Counted from the stretch's first letter, positions 1-6,151 are shown. The stretch: DNA of 7,958 nt from Parvularculaceae bacterium (GCA_027080545.1 JALWRV010000107.1:1-7958), one strand, 5' to 3'. Notes: generated by a model not told the origin, from the sequence alone. Translations and numbers: made by a program.

Positions 1-22
1 GCGCTAAAGGATTAGCCCTGAC

Positions 23-718
23 ATGAAAAAACTTTCTGTCATTCAACATAATAGTGCTGACTATCTAGGGCTTATGGAGGACCATTTTGAAGGTCGGCGC
101 ATTCGTTTTCAATATTATCGCCCCTTTACTGAGGGCGTGAACCTGCCGGACGAGAGTGAATTGGGTGATGGGCTTATTTTATTGGGCGGCGGGGTTTGGG
201 GTTCGGCCGGTGGTCGCGATGTTCCTTCCTTGGAAGCAGAAATAAAATTAGCACGAGCCTGTTTTATGAACGACCTTCCCATCATTGGCATTGGCCTCGG
301 GGCGCAAATTTTATGTCTGGCCGCCGATGGTAAAAGCGAAGCCGCCCCGTTAGAATTTTCTATGGAAGATGTAACCCGTGTAAGCGATGATGCGTTAAAC
401 GGTTTCATGCCAAAGCAGTTTCCCCTGCCCATCTATATGCGAGACCGCCCCGTACCGCCTGAATACGCCAAAATTCTCGCCACTGATTCGAAAAACCGGC
501 CCGCCGTGTTTCAAATTGGGGAAAAAATGTTCGGGTTCAGCGGCCATCCGGGCTATAAGAGAGCCATGGCCGAGGATTTGATCATGGAGTTTGAAGAAAA
601 CCCCGACAATCCCGCGCCTGCGTTAGAAGCCTTAACGATGCGCAAACGCGAGATAGAGGACGCTCTGGTCTCAATTATGACCGGGATCATCCAATTGACC
701 GGACTGATGCGCGAATAA
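23..718 (+). CDS. Class I glutamine amidotransferase-like protein lacking the catalytic Cys (sHdr-locus accessory)
   Basis: A 231-residue cytoplasmic protein with the layout of a single-domain class I glutamine amidotransferase: a beta-rich N-terminus, LILLGGG around 51-57, a nucleophile-elbow region at 86-98, and a late histidine region at 168-178. The elbow reads GIGLGAQ (89-95) where active family members have GICLGxQ, so the Cys position is Gly91. The usual HPE triad segment reads SGHPGY, keeping His175 but with Gly177 in place of Glu. Glutaminase activity is therefore unlikely, and a binding, scaffold or altered role is inferred. Amidotransferase-like genes occur among the LbpA lipoylation accessories of sHdr loci; I recall the name lipX for one, but cannot confirm that this is its orthologue. 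The ATG is preceded by AAAGGA at 6-11. It could overlap an upstream stop as ATGA (23-26), so an upstream co-transcribed gene is possible. It ends 110 bases before dsrE. Confidence 0.8.
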   Translation: MKKLSVIQHNSADYLGLMEDHFEGRRIRFQYYRPFTEGVNLPDESELGDGLILLGGGVWGSAGGRDVPSLEAEIKLARACFMNDLPIIGIGLGAQILCLAADGKSEAAPLEFSMEDVTRVSDDALNGFMPKQFPLPIYMRDRPVPPEYAKILATDSKNRPAVFQIGEKMFGFSGHPGYKRAMAEDLIMEFEENPDNPAPALEALTMRKREIEDALVSIMTGIIQLTGLMRE

Positions 719-739
719 ATTCCATTTGTCTCTTGCTTA

Positions 740-755
740 ATTAGATTTTTCTAAT
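740..755. promoter_or_regulatory. 16-bp AT-rich inverted repeat, candidate ArsR-family operator
   Basis: A perfect 6-bp inverted repeat with a 4-base spacer, readable as ATTA-N8-TAAT. ArsR-family sulfur regulators of the BigR/SqrR/SoxR group bind sites of ATTC-N8-GAAT type with the same overall length, and sHdr loci in Hyphomicrobium are controlled by ArsR-type repressors (sHdrR, SoxR). Its position between candidate -35 and -10 hexamers would suit repression. No regulator gene is present in the window, so the assignment rests on geometry and context alone. Confidence 0.4.
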
Positions 756-793
756 ATTTTAGCGAGAACAGGTTTGATACCAATAAAACTAAA

Positions 794-810
794 TTGCTGC
801 ACCGCAGCAA
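794..810. repeat. 17-bp perfect inverted repeat TTGCTGC-acc-GCAGCAA before the dsrE ribosome binding site
   Basis: Two perfect 7-bp arms separated by three bases, ending one base before the AGAGGAGA Shine-Dalgarno of dsrE. As RNA it would form a short GC-containing hairpin in the leader, possibly limiting ribosome access or stabilising the 5' end. As DNA it could be a second operator. The symmetry is directly visible; the function is not. Confidence 0.5.
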
Positions 811-828
811 AAGAGGAGACCGTCTCAT

Positions 829-1209
829 ATGGCCGATAAGCTCGTAATCATCATGGCAAATACCGACCCCCGCAATGGCGAGGAACTTGGTGCCCCTATT
901 TTTCAAGCCACTGTTGGCGCGGCCATGGAATATGAAGTGGAAGTGATTTGTACCGCCACCTCCGGCCAATTGATGAAAAAAGGCGTTGCCGAAAAGCTGG
1001 TGGTTAAAGAAGGCTCACCAAAAACCGTTTACGATTTCATCAAAGACGCCCATGAAGCGGGGGCTAAATTTTTATGCTGCTCGCCCAACCTTGATCTGTT
1101 CGACATGTCCGAAGATGACCTCATCCCGGAATGTTCCGGCATCGTTGGCGGTGCTTACCTGATCGAAGAATTGATGGAAAATGATGATTGCCGGGTGCTG
1201 ACCTATTAA
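829..1209 (+). CDS. dsrE3C: DsrE-family sulfurtransferase, DsrE3C type
   Basis: A 126-residue single-domain cytoplasmic DsrE/DsrF-like protein. The N-terminal strand KLVIIMANTDP, a central helix with GxxMKKGVAEKL, and the strand AGAKFLCCSPNLDLF ending in two adjacent cysteines (Cys83-Cys84) fit the DsrE3 sulfur-carrier group. As I recall, the Hyphomicrobium DsrE3C has its functional cysteines at the same positions, the second being essential. Further cysteines are at 41, 102 and 121. Its expected role is to take persulfide sulfur from a TusA-like protein and pass it into the LbpA/sHdr pathway. It starts at ATG 829 behind AGAGGAGA (812-819) and is followed after 75 bases by hdrC1, the usual neighbour in sHdr loci. 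The 3C subtype is inferred from context and the Cys pair; membership of the DsrE family is firm. Confidence 0.88.
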   Translation: MADKLVIIMANTDPRNGEELGAPIFQATVGAAMEYEVEVICTATSGQLMKKGVAEKLVVKEGSPKTVYDFIKDAHEAGAKFLCCSPNLDLFDMSEDDLIPECSGIVGGAYLIEELMENDDCRVLTY

Positions 1210-1228
1210 GCAGGGTCGGCCCTATTTC

Positions 1229-1249
1229 GCCAAAGCCCTATGGTTTGGC
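1229..1249 (+). repeat. Intercistronic hairpin between dsrE and hdrC1
   Basis: GCCAAA (1229-1234) pairs with TTTGGC (1244-1249). Inside, CC (1236-1237) pairs with GG (1242-1243) around a CTAT loop, giving an 8-bp stem with one bulged G. No T-run follows, so it does not look like an intrinsic terminator. It may act in mRNA processing or stability, separating dsrE levels from the hdr genes. A weak AGGG/CCCT pairing lies just upstream (1212-1223), and GCCCTAT occurs twice (1219-1225, 1235-1241). Confidence 0.4.
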
Positions 1250-1284
1250 ATCAAATGAACTTTTAGCGCAGGAATAAAGCAAAT

Positions 1285-2043
1285 ATGGCGCATTCAGAAT
1301 CAACACGGATTCAGGAATTTATCGGCGACCCGCTTACCGGCAAGGCGCCGATTCCGGTCGAACAAATGGAAGAGATCTTCCAAGACATTCAAGCTGATTT
1401 GCGTTTTGACCACCAGCTAAACGGCTGCCTGAATTGCGGTATCTGCACAGCCACCTGCCCGGCCGCCCATTATTATGATTTCAGCCCACGCGAGATTGTT
1501 CAGCTTTTATGGACGGAAAATCTCGAAGGCTTGTATGATGCCATGCAGGAAAAAATATGGTCCTGTGCGCAATGTTACACCTGTGCGGCGCGTTGCCCGT
1601 TTGGTAATTCTCCCGGCGGTTTGGTGATGCTCATGCGTGAAGTAGCCATCAAACATGGTTTGGAATCTGCCAAATCTGTGCTTCGGCCTTTCTCGCGGGT
1701 GATGCTGAAATTGATCTCTACAGGGAACCAGCTATCCCCTGACATGATTAACCCCGACCATTTCGCCGACTGGGGCCCAAATATTTCCAAAATTGAAGCC
1801 CCCCTAGCCTTGTTGCGAAAATGCATTCCCATGCCGACCCTCAACACCACCAAGACCGCCTGGGAAGTAAACTTGAAAACCTCCGTTGAACTTTACACCA
1901 TCTGGGAAGCCACCGGGGTTTTGGATCAATTAGAAACCATTGACGAAAATCTGTTCGATGTGATTTGCGATATTATGGATGAGAAGCGCGAAGACTGGGA
2001 AGATTTTCTGGAAGATCAAGAAGATGAAGAGGACGAGGATTAA
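1285..2043 (+). CDS. hdrC1: sHdrC1: iron-sulfur electron-transfer subunit of the sulfur-oxidizing Hdr-like complex
   Basis: A 252-residue HdrC-like ferredoxin subunit with two classical [4Fe-4S] motifs: CLNCGICTATCP (Cys48, 51, 54, 58) and CAQCYTCAARCP (Cys94, 97, 100, 104). Helical sequence follows these, and a very acidic tail (about 236-252, mostly D and E) ends the protein. No signal peptide or membrane helix is seen, which fits a cytoplasmic complex. HdrC subunits pass electrons between the flavin subunit HdrA and an HdrB subunit; here the likely partner is HdrB1, encoded next. It starts at ATG 1285 behind an AGGA-type Shine-Dalgarno (1270-1273) with rather long spacing. The final codons also form the 5' arm of a terminator-like hairpin. 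Assignment as C1 rather than C2 follows from gene order and the dsrE neighbour. Confidence 0.93.
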   Translation: MAHSESTRIQEFIGDPLTGKAPIPVEQMEEIFQDIQADLRFDHQLNGCLNCGICTATCPAAHYYDFSPREIVQLLWTENLEGLYDAMQEKIWSCAQCYTCAARCPFGNSPGGLVMLMREVAIKHGLESAKSVLRPFSRVMLKLISTGNQLSPDMINPDHFADWGPNISKIEAPLALLRKCIPMPTLNTTKTAWEVNLKTSVELYTIWEATGVLDQLETIDENLFDVICDIMDEKREDWEDFLEDQEDEEDED

Positions 2044-2062
2044 TCATCCTGGTCCCTTTTTT
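2031..2062 (+). terminator. Intrinsic terminator-like hairpin with T6 tract across the hdrC1 stop codon
   Basis: GGACGAGGAT (2031-2040) pairs with ATCCTGGTCC (2046-2055): 9 base pairs, one central G-G mismatch, and the loop TAATC, which holds the last two bases of the TAA stop. One C and then six T (2057-2062) follow. This is the standard form of a Rho-independent terminator but lies inside the operon, 36 bases before hdrB1. A ribosome finishing hdrC1 would cover the 5' arm, so read-through may depend on translation. It could set hdrC1 above hdrB1 in amount, or impose polarity. In vivo activity is unknown. Confidence 0.5.
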
Positions 2063-2085
2063 ATGCTTTATGCAAGATTGCTTTG

Positions 2086-2092
2086 AAGGAGG
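2086..2092 (+). promoter_or_regulatory. Strong Shine-Dalgarno AAGGAGG for hdrB1
   Basis: A full AAGGAGG match with six bases to ATG 2099. It is the strongest ribosome binding site in the window, it fixes the hdrB1 start, and it may offset reduced transcript after the hairpin at 2031-2062. Confidence 0.75.
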
Positions 2093-2098
2093 CTTGAT

Positions 2099-3466
2099 AT
2101 GAGCACCAATGACACCACAAACAATGGCGGTGAACGTTTTACCGGCCATGGGGCCGAGTGGCGCGATTCCAATCTAAGCCCCGGCGAGGCCAAAATGGCG
2201 ACCGCTTGGGTCGAGCAAACTATCAACAAGCGCTCCATGGAAACCAACAAAGACCGGGTCCATGACATTCGCGAGGTTATGTGGGAGTTGGAAAAAGATG
2301 GCGAAATCATTGTCCATCGGGTTACCGACCAACATGAGCCGGTCATTGCCAAAACCATTTATGGTTGGGACAAAAAAATTCCCACCAACCAGCTTTGGCA
2401 TCATAAATCTTGCGGCCAATGCGGCAATATTCCCGGCTATCCAGCCTCGCTCTTATGGCTGATGAACCAGCACGATATTCGCTATCTCGACGAGACCGAT
2501 CAAACCTCCTGCACCGCGTGGAACTATCATGGCTCTGGCATTGGCAATATTGAAAGTCTCGCGGCCGTGTTCTTGCGCAACTTCCATCAAGCCTATGTAT
2601 CAGCCAAGGCGGAAGGCAAACCGGAAGGCTATTACTACCCCCTCGTCCATTGCGGCACCTCTTTTGGTAATTACAAAGAAGTACGCGAATTTCTGTTGCT
2701 CTCCTCGACCTTGCGGGAGAATGTCAAAAAAATCCTCGGCAAGCTAAACCGTCTGGTCGATGGCAAATTGCTTATCCCTGAGGAGGTGGTGCACTATTCT
2801 GAATGGGTCCATGTGATGCGCCACAAGATTGCCGAGCGTCAAACCATTGATTGCTCGAATATTCGAGCCACCATTCACCCGGCCTGTCACGTTTATAAAA
2901 TGATCCCGCAAGACGTTATCTATGATGATGATGTTCTCGGTGGTGAGCGGGTGGCTGTTTCCACCGGCATCATCCAATCCCTCGGCGCTCAGGTCATTGA
3001 CTATTCGACATGGTATGATTGCTGCGGGTTTGGCTTCCGGCACATTATTTCCGAGCGTGAGTTCACGCGCTCCTTTGCCCTTGATCGCAAAATTAAAGTC
3101 GCGGTTGAAGAGGCAAACTCAGATGTGATGATCGGCCATGATACCGGCTGCATCACCACCCTTGATAAGAATCAGTGGATTGGCAAGGCTGATGGGCGCG
3201 ATTATGATTTGCCTGTTATCGCCGATGTGCAGTTCGCTGCGTTGATGTGCGGTGCGCATCCATACAAGATTGTCCAGTCTCATTGGCACGCTTCTTCAAC
3301 CGAGAAGCTCTATGACAAGCTGGGCATTGATTGGCAAAAAGCCAAAGCCGAATTTGAAGACTATCTCAAAGTGGTGGAAGCTGGCGGGGATCAGGAAAAC
3401 CTGTATGACCCGCGCAGAATGATCACCGGCGGTCCTGGTTATAAGAAAACAGAAGCGATATCATGA
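2099..3466 (+). CDS. hdrB1: sHdrB1: HdrB-like subunit with a degenerate CCG pattern
   Basis: A 455-residue HdrB-like subunit. The N-terminal half has CGQCGNIPGYPASL (Cys105, Cys108), an isolated Cys138 in SCTAWNYHG, and Cys185 in HCGTSFG, but no Cys-Cys-Gly. The C-terminal half keeps a CCG-like set: Cys263 (HPACH), Cys308-Cys309-Gly310, and Cys351 in TGCITT, where the last Cys of the usual CxxC is Thr354. HdrB proteins use CCG motifs to hold noncubane [4Fe-4S] clusters that act on disulfides, so this copy probably has at most one modified site. About 100 residues precede the first Cys, against 15 in HdrB2. The protein is cytoplasmic and should pair with HdrC1. The start is set by the AAGGAGG site, and its stop overlaps the hdrA start as ATGA (3463-3466), indicating translational coupling. 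Confidence 0.92.
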   Translation: MSTNDTTNNGGERFTGHGAEWRDSNLSPGEAKMATAWVEQTINKRSMETNKDRVHDIREVMWELEKDGEIIVHRVTDQHEPVIAKTIYGWDKKIPTNQLWHHKSCGQCGNIPGYPASLLWLMNQHDIRYLDETDQTSCTAWNYHGSGIGNIESLAAVFLRNFHQAYVSAKAEGKPEGYYYPLVHCGTSFGNYKEVREFLLLSSTLRENVKKILGKLNRLVDGKLLIPEEVVHYSEWVHVMRHKIAERQTIDCSNIRATIHPACHVYKMIPQDVIYDDDVLGGERVAVSTGIIQSLGAQVIDYSTWYDCCGFGFRHIISEREFTRSFALDRKIKVAVEEANSDVMIGHDTGCITTLDKNQWIGKADGRDYDLPVIADVQFAALMCGAHPYKIVQSHWHASSTEKLYDKLGIDWQKAKAEFEDYLKVVEAGGDQENLYDPRRMITGGPGYKKTEAIS

Positions 3467-4512
3467 CAAAACCATTTCTCATTGTAGGCGGTGGCCCGGC
3501 CGGGCTATCCGCAGCTTATTCTCTCGCCAACATTGGCGAAAAAGTTGTCCTCGTAGAAAAAGAAGGCATGCTTGGTGGTGCGCCGATCTTGTCGGGCTAT
3601 GCCAAGCTGGTGCCCTCTGGCGAGTGGGCCAAAGATGCCATCGGTTCTATGGTCGACCGAGTGGTCAAGCACCCCAATATTGAGGTCAAAACGGGCACCT
3701 CTGTCAGCGAATTTTCCGGCGAACCCGGTGCTTTTTCCGCCAAATTGGCAAATGGCGAAACGGTGGAGAATGGGGCCACTATTTTGTGCACCGGCTTCAC
3801 CCATTTTGATTCGATCAATAAGCCGGAATGGGGATTTGGTCAGTTTCCCGATGTGGTCACCACCACCCAAGTGGAGCAAATGATTTCCTCCGGCAAAGGG
3901 GTGCGCCGCCCTTCTAATGGCGACAAGCCAAAACGCGTGGCTATCCTCCTGTGCGTGGGGTCTCGAGACCGTCAAATCGGGCGAGAATGGTGTTCAAAAA
4001 TATGCTGTTCCGTTTCTGCCAAAATGGCTACGGAAATTCGCGAAGAATTACCCGAATGCCATGTCTATATCTATTATATGGATATTCGCACCTTCGGCCT
4101 TTACGAAGAAATTTATTGGAAATCCCAAGAAGAACAAAAGGTCAAATATATCAAAGCGCGGATTGCCGAGGTTACCTCTGATGGCGACAAGGTGATTGTC
4201 AAAGGCGAAGACACGCTGGTCAAACGCCCCATCACCATTCCCTTTGACATGGTTGTCCATGCAATTGGGATGGACCCGAACGCAGACAATATGTTGATCT
4301 CCGATATTTTCGGCGTTGATCTGCACCATTGGGGCTATATCAAACAAGAAAACACTTACGGGGTTATGGGAGCTTCGTCACGACCTGGGGTGTTTGTCGC
4401 TGGGGCGGCCACCAGCCCGGAAACCATTGATGACTCCATTGCCCAAGGCAGTGCCGCGGCCATGTCAGCCATGGCCTGCGTGCGGGGCAGCGGCGCGGTA
4501 GCTGCGGAGTAA
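3463..4512 (+). CDS. hdrA: sHdrA: FAD and [4Fe-4S] core subunit
   Basis: A 349-residue HdrA-like flavoprotein. A Rossmann FAD-binding motif GGGPAG (9-14) is followed by Glu32 at the end of the second strand, the usual ribose contact. The HdrA-type cluster motif is CVGSRD, then eleven residues on, CSKICC, giving Cys164, Cys177, Cys181 and Cys182. A second flavin-contacting segment PGVFVAGAA (308-316) precedes a C-terminal helix. Methanogen HdrA is about 650 residues and carries extra ferredoxin domains; these are absent here, as expected for the short sHdrA type. Its role is electron transfer at the centre of the sHdr complex, though the electron acceptor cannot be read from sequence. It overlaps hdrB1 by four bases and lies two bases before the hyp gene. 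There is no membrane segment. Confidence 0.95.
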   Translation: MTKPFLIVGGGPAGLSAAYSLANIGEKVVLVEKEGMLGGAPILSGYAKLVPSGEWAKDAIGSMVDRVVKHPNIEVKTGTSVSEFSGEPGAFSAKLANGETVENGATILCTGFTHFDSINKPEWGFGQFPDVVTTTQVEQMISSGKGVRRPSNGDKPKRVAILLCVGSRDRQIGREWCSKICCSVSAKMATEIREELPECHVYIYYMDIRTFGLYEEIYWKSQEEQKVKYIKARIAEVTSDGDKVIVKGEDTLVKRPITIPFDMVVHAIGMDPNADNMLISDIFGVDLHHWGYIKQENTYGVMGASSRPGVFVAGAATSPETIDDSIAQGSAAAMSAMACVRGSGAVAAE

Positions 4513-4514
4513 GC

Positions 4515-5372
4515 ATGGCATCGGCGCATCCACATAATTCCTTTGATCCAGCTGAGGCCCGCCCTCAGCTGGATTTAAGCGGACCGCGTCTTAAAACCGC
4601 TTTGGAGACCATGATCCATTCATGCGAATCCACCGGCGGTATTGAGCGCTATGTGGATGCGATGAAATTGAAGTCGAAAATTTTTCGCGACAATTTCGGC
4701 CCGGGCAAAGCATTCGAGCTCTCTGCCGATGATTTTACCCGCATCGCCAGCCTGATGCCCACCGTGCGCCGCCGTGTTGGCCCCTATGTGGAAGATGAAA
4801 CCTATCCTAAATTGCAAAAAGCCATTGATGGCTTGTTCAGCGATGAAGAGACGGATGTTAAACTGGCTGGTCTATGCGCTGCTTTTCCTGAGGACAAACA
4901 TCATCGTTGGGTTCGTGATCTGGGGGCAGAAATTTTGCACCAAACCAACCCGGAAGTTTATCCTTTGATGAATAGGTGGGTATGGGATCGCAAGGCCAAT
5001 TCCGGTGTCATTCGCGAAATATGGTATTGCGATATTGATCACATCACGTTGGAAATAGAAGATTGTTACGACACCTATCTGATGCTGCGTGAGGAACTGT
5101 CGCAATTCCTCACCGATAATGGCATTTTTCAAGATGTGATGATCTATATCGACCTACTTTGCGCGTCGATTTACGCTGATTATGTGGCGGCACAGGGGGG
5201 CTCTTATTTAAAAGCTGATTTTTCAGCTGCCGAGGATCCAGCAAAACATATGCGTCGCCTGCTCGGTCTTGATGGCGTTAAAACCAAGTCCAACCGTAAA
5301 TTGCCTTCATCGATTGATGGCAATGCCGAGCTATTGGAACAGGCCAATTTGTTGACGGGAGATAAAGTCTAG
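4515..5372 (+). CDS. sHdr-associated conserved hypothetical protein (Hyp)
   Basis: A 285-residue soluble protein occupying the place of the hyp gene that always separates hdrA from hdrC2 in sHdr operons. I recognise no catalytic domain. The sequence is mostly helical and acidic, with aromatic-rich stretches such as NRWVWDRKANSG (153-164) and REIWYCDIDH (167-176). Cysteines at 38, 121, 172, 184 and 216 are scattered and form no cluster motif. There is no signal peptide or clear membrane helix, although YIDLLCASIYADYVAA (211-226) is moderately hydrophobic. It starts two bases after hdrA, with GGAG (4506-4509) five bases before the ATG, and is followed two bases later by hdrC2. It is likely an assembly factor or structural partner of the complex; that is inference from position only. 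Confidence 0.85.
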   Translation: MASAHPHNSFDPAEARPQLDLSGPRLKTALETMIHSCESTGGIERYVDAMKLKSKIFRDNFGPGKAFELSADDFTRIASLMPTVRRRVGPYVEDETYPKLQKAIDGLFSDEETDVKLAGLCAAFPEDKHHRWVRDLGAEILHQTNPEVYPLMNRWVWDRKANSGVIREIWYCDIDHITLEIEDCYDTYLMLREELSQFLTDNGIFQDVMIYIDLLCASIYADYVAAQGGSYLKADFSAAEDPAKHMRRLLGLDGVKTKSNRKLPSSIDGNAELLEQANLLTGDKV

Positions 5373-5374
5373 AA

Positions 5375-6151
5375 ATGCCCATTCATGAGAAACACCTCAT
5401 TCGACCGGAAAATCTCGTTAGTCACGAAAATCTCGTGATCGACGGTATTGATGTCTCCGGGGACTGGAGCACCTTTATCCGCTCGCGGGTGGTGCCGGAT
5501 TATAATGAAAATTTGCAAGAAGAAATCGAGGCCCTCCCTGGTGGCGAGTTTATCCATCGCTGTTGGCAATGTGGCTCCTGCACCAATAGCTGCACCATGA
5601 ATGCGGTAAACCCTGATTTTAACCCCCGCTATTGGATATACCTGATCCGCATGGGGTTTGAATCCGAACTGGTGCGCGATAAAGATATTATCTGGCAATG
5701 TGTTAGCTGCAATAAATGCACCTATGCCTGCCCGCGCGATGTGGTTCCCGAAGGGGTGATGAAAGCCACAGCGCACTGGCTGGAACATAAAGGCTATACG
5801 CCGAAAAGCCCCTCCATGGTTTTTGACGAAGTGTTTTCCGAGCAAGTTATCGAGCGTGGCAAAATCGAAGATGGCGAAGTGGTTTTGAACTTCTTAACCC
5901 GCACCCATCAAAAACTAACCCAGCCATGGCTGATTGAAATGGTCAAACGGTTGATGAAACATTTACCGGTAAAAATGCTGGCCACTTTGGGCCTCGCAAC
6001 TATTTTCAAACCGCGCACCAAAGGCTGGGGTCCGGCGCGTGATGCCATCAAAGATTATGTCAAAGAACGTGATGAGGCAGCGACGGATGCGCTTGGCCCC
6101 CATATTGCCTATAAAAAACCCGAAACCCCTGAACAAATTGCTGCGGAATAG
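5375..6151 (+). CDS. hdrC2: sHdrC2: second iron-sulfur electron-transfer subunit
   Basis: A 258-residue HdrC-like protein with two [4Fe-4S] motifs, CWQCGSCTNSC (Cys63, 66, 69, 73) and CVSCNKCTYACP (Cys109, 112, 115, 119). The first motif ends in Cys-Thr rather than Cys-Pro, which differs from hdrC1. A helical C-terminal part with a basic stretch around 184-226 follows, and there is no acidic tail. It should connect HdrA to HdrB2, encoded next. The start has GGGAGA (5357-5362) at long spacing, two bases after the hyp stop, so coupling to hyp translation may matter. Near the N-terminus ENLV is repeated from an 11-bp direct repeat. The following gene begins eight bases downstream. Confidence 0.93.
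   Translation: MPIHEKHLIRPENLVSHENLVIDGIDVSGDWSTFIRSRVVPDYNENLQEEIEALPGGEFIHRCWQCGSCTNSCTMNAVNPDFNPRYWIYLIRMGFESELVRDKDIIWQCVSCNKCTYACPRDVVPEGVMKATAHWLEHKGYTPKSPSMVFDEVFSEQVIERGKIEDGEVVLNFLTRTHQKLTQPWLIEMVKRLMKHLPVKMLATLGLATIFKPRTKGWGPARDAIKDYVKERDEAATDALGPHIAYKKPETPEQIAAE
5408..5436 (+). repeat. 11-bp direct repeat GAAAATCTCGT inside hdrC2
   Basis: GAAAATCTCGT occurs at 5408-5418 and 5426-5436, exactly six codons apart, so both copies read ENLV in frame. It looks like a small in-frame duplication in the variable N-terminal region, upstream of the cluster motifs. Confidence 0.6.

Larger units (their letters stand above)
719..828 (+). promoter_or_regulatory. Intergenic control region before dsrE: weak promoter candidate overlapped by an AT-rich dyad
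   Basis: This 110-base gap has no ORF of note. It contains TTGCTT (733-738), 16 bases, then TATTTT (755-760), a poor but possible sigma-70-like pair matching 3/6 and 4/6 of consensus. The perfect dyad ATTAGA-TTTT-TCTAAT (740-755) fills the spacer and touches the -10 hexamer. A second dyad lies at 794-810, and an AGAGGAGA Shine-Dalgarno (812-819) precedes the dsrE start. This is the only gap large enough for a main promoter of the dsrE-hdr-lbpA run. The promoter itself is inferred; transcription could also read in from the amidotransferase gene. Confidence 0.4.

Noticed and set aside
740..755. Reading the AT-rich dyad as a terminator for the amidotransferase gene
   Set aside because: The stem is only six mostly A-T pairs, too weak for a convincing intrinsic terminator, and the bases after it are a mixed ATATTTTA stretch rather than a clean T-run. 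An operator fits better.
816..826. Palindrome GAGAC-C-GTCTC overlapping the dsrE leader
   Set aside because: A one-base centre cannot form a hairpin loop, and an 11-base symmetry with one arm inside the Shine-Dalgarno may be chance.
2921..2934. Short GAT/ATG repeat in hdrB1
   Set aside because: It simply encodes a run of Asp residues (275-278) and is too short to be a meaningful tandem repeat.
3505..3975. Antisense open frame of 156 residues opposite hdrA
   Set aside because: It lies wholly within hdrA on the other strand, has no ribosome binding site or recognisable domain, and is explained by the codon bias of the real gene.
5369..5845. Antisense open frame of 158 residues opposite hdrC2
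   Set aside because: It runs antisense to the cluster motifs of hdrC2 and has low-complexity composition with no family resemblance.
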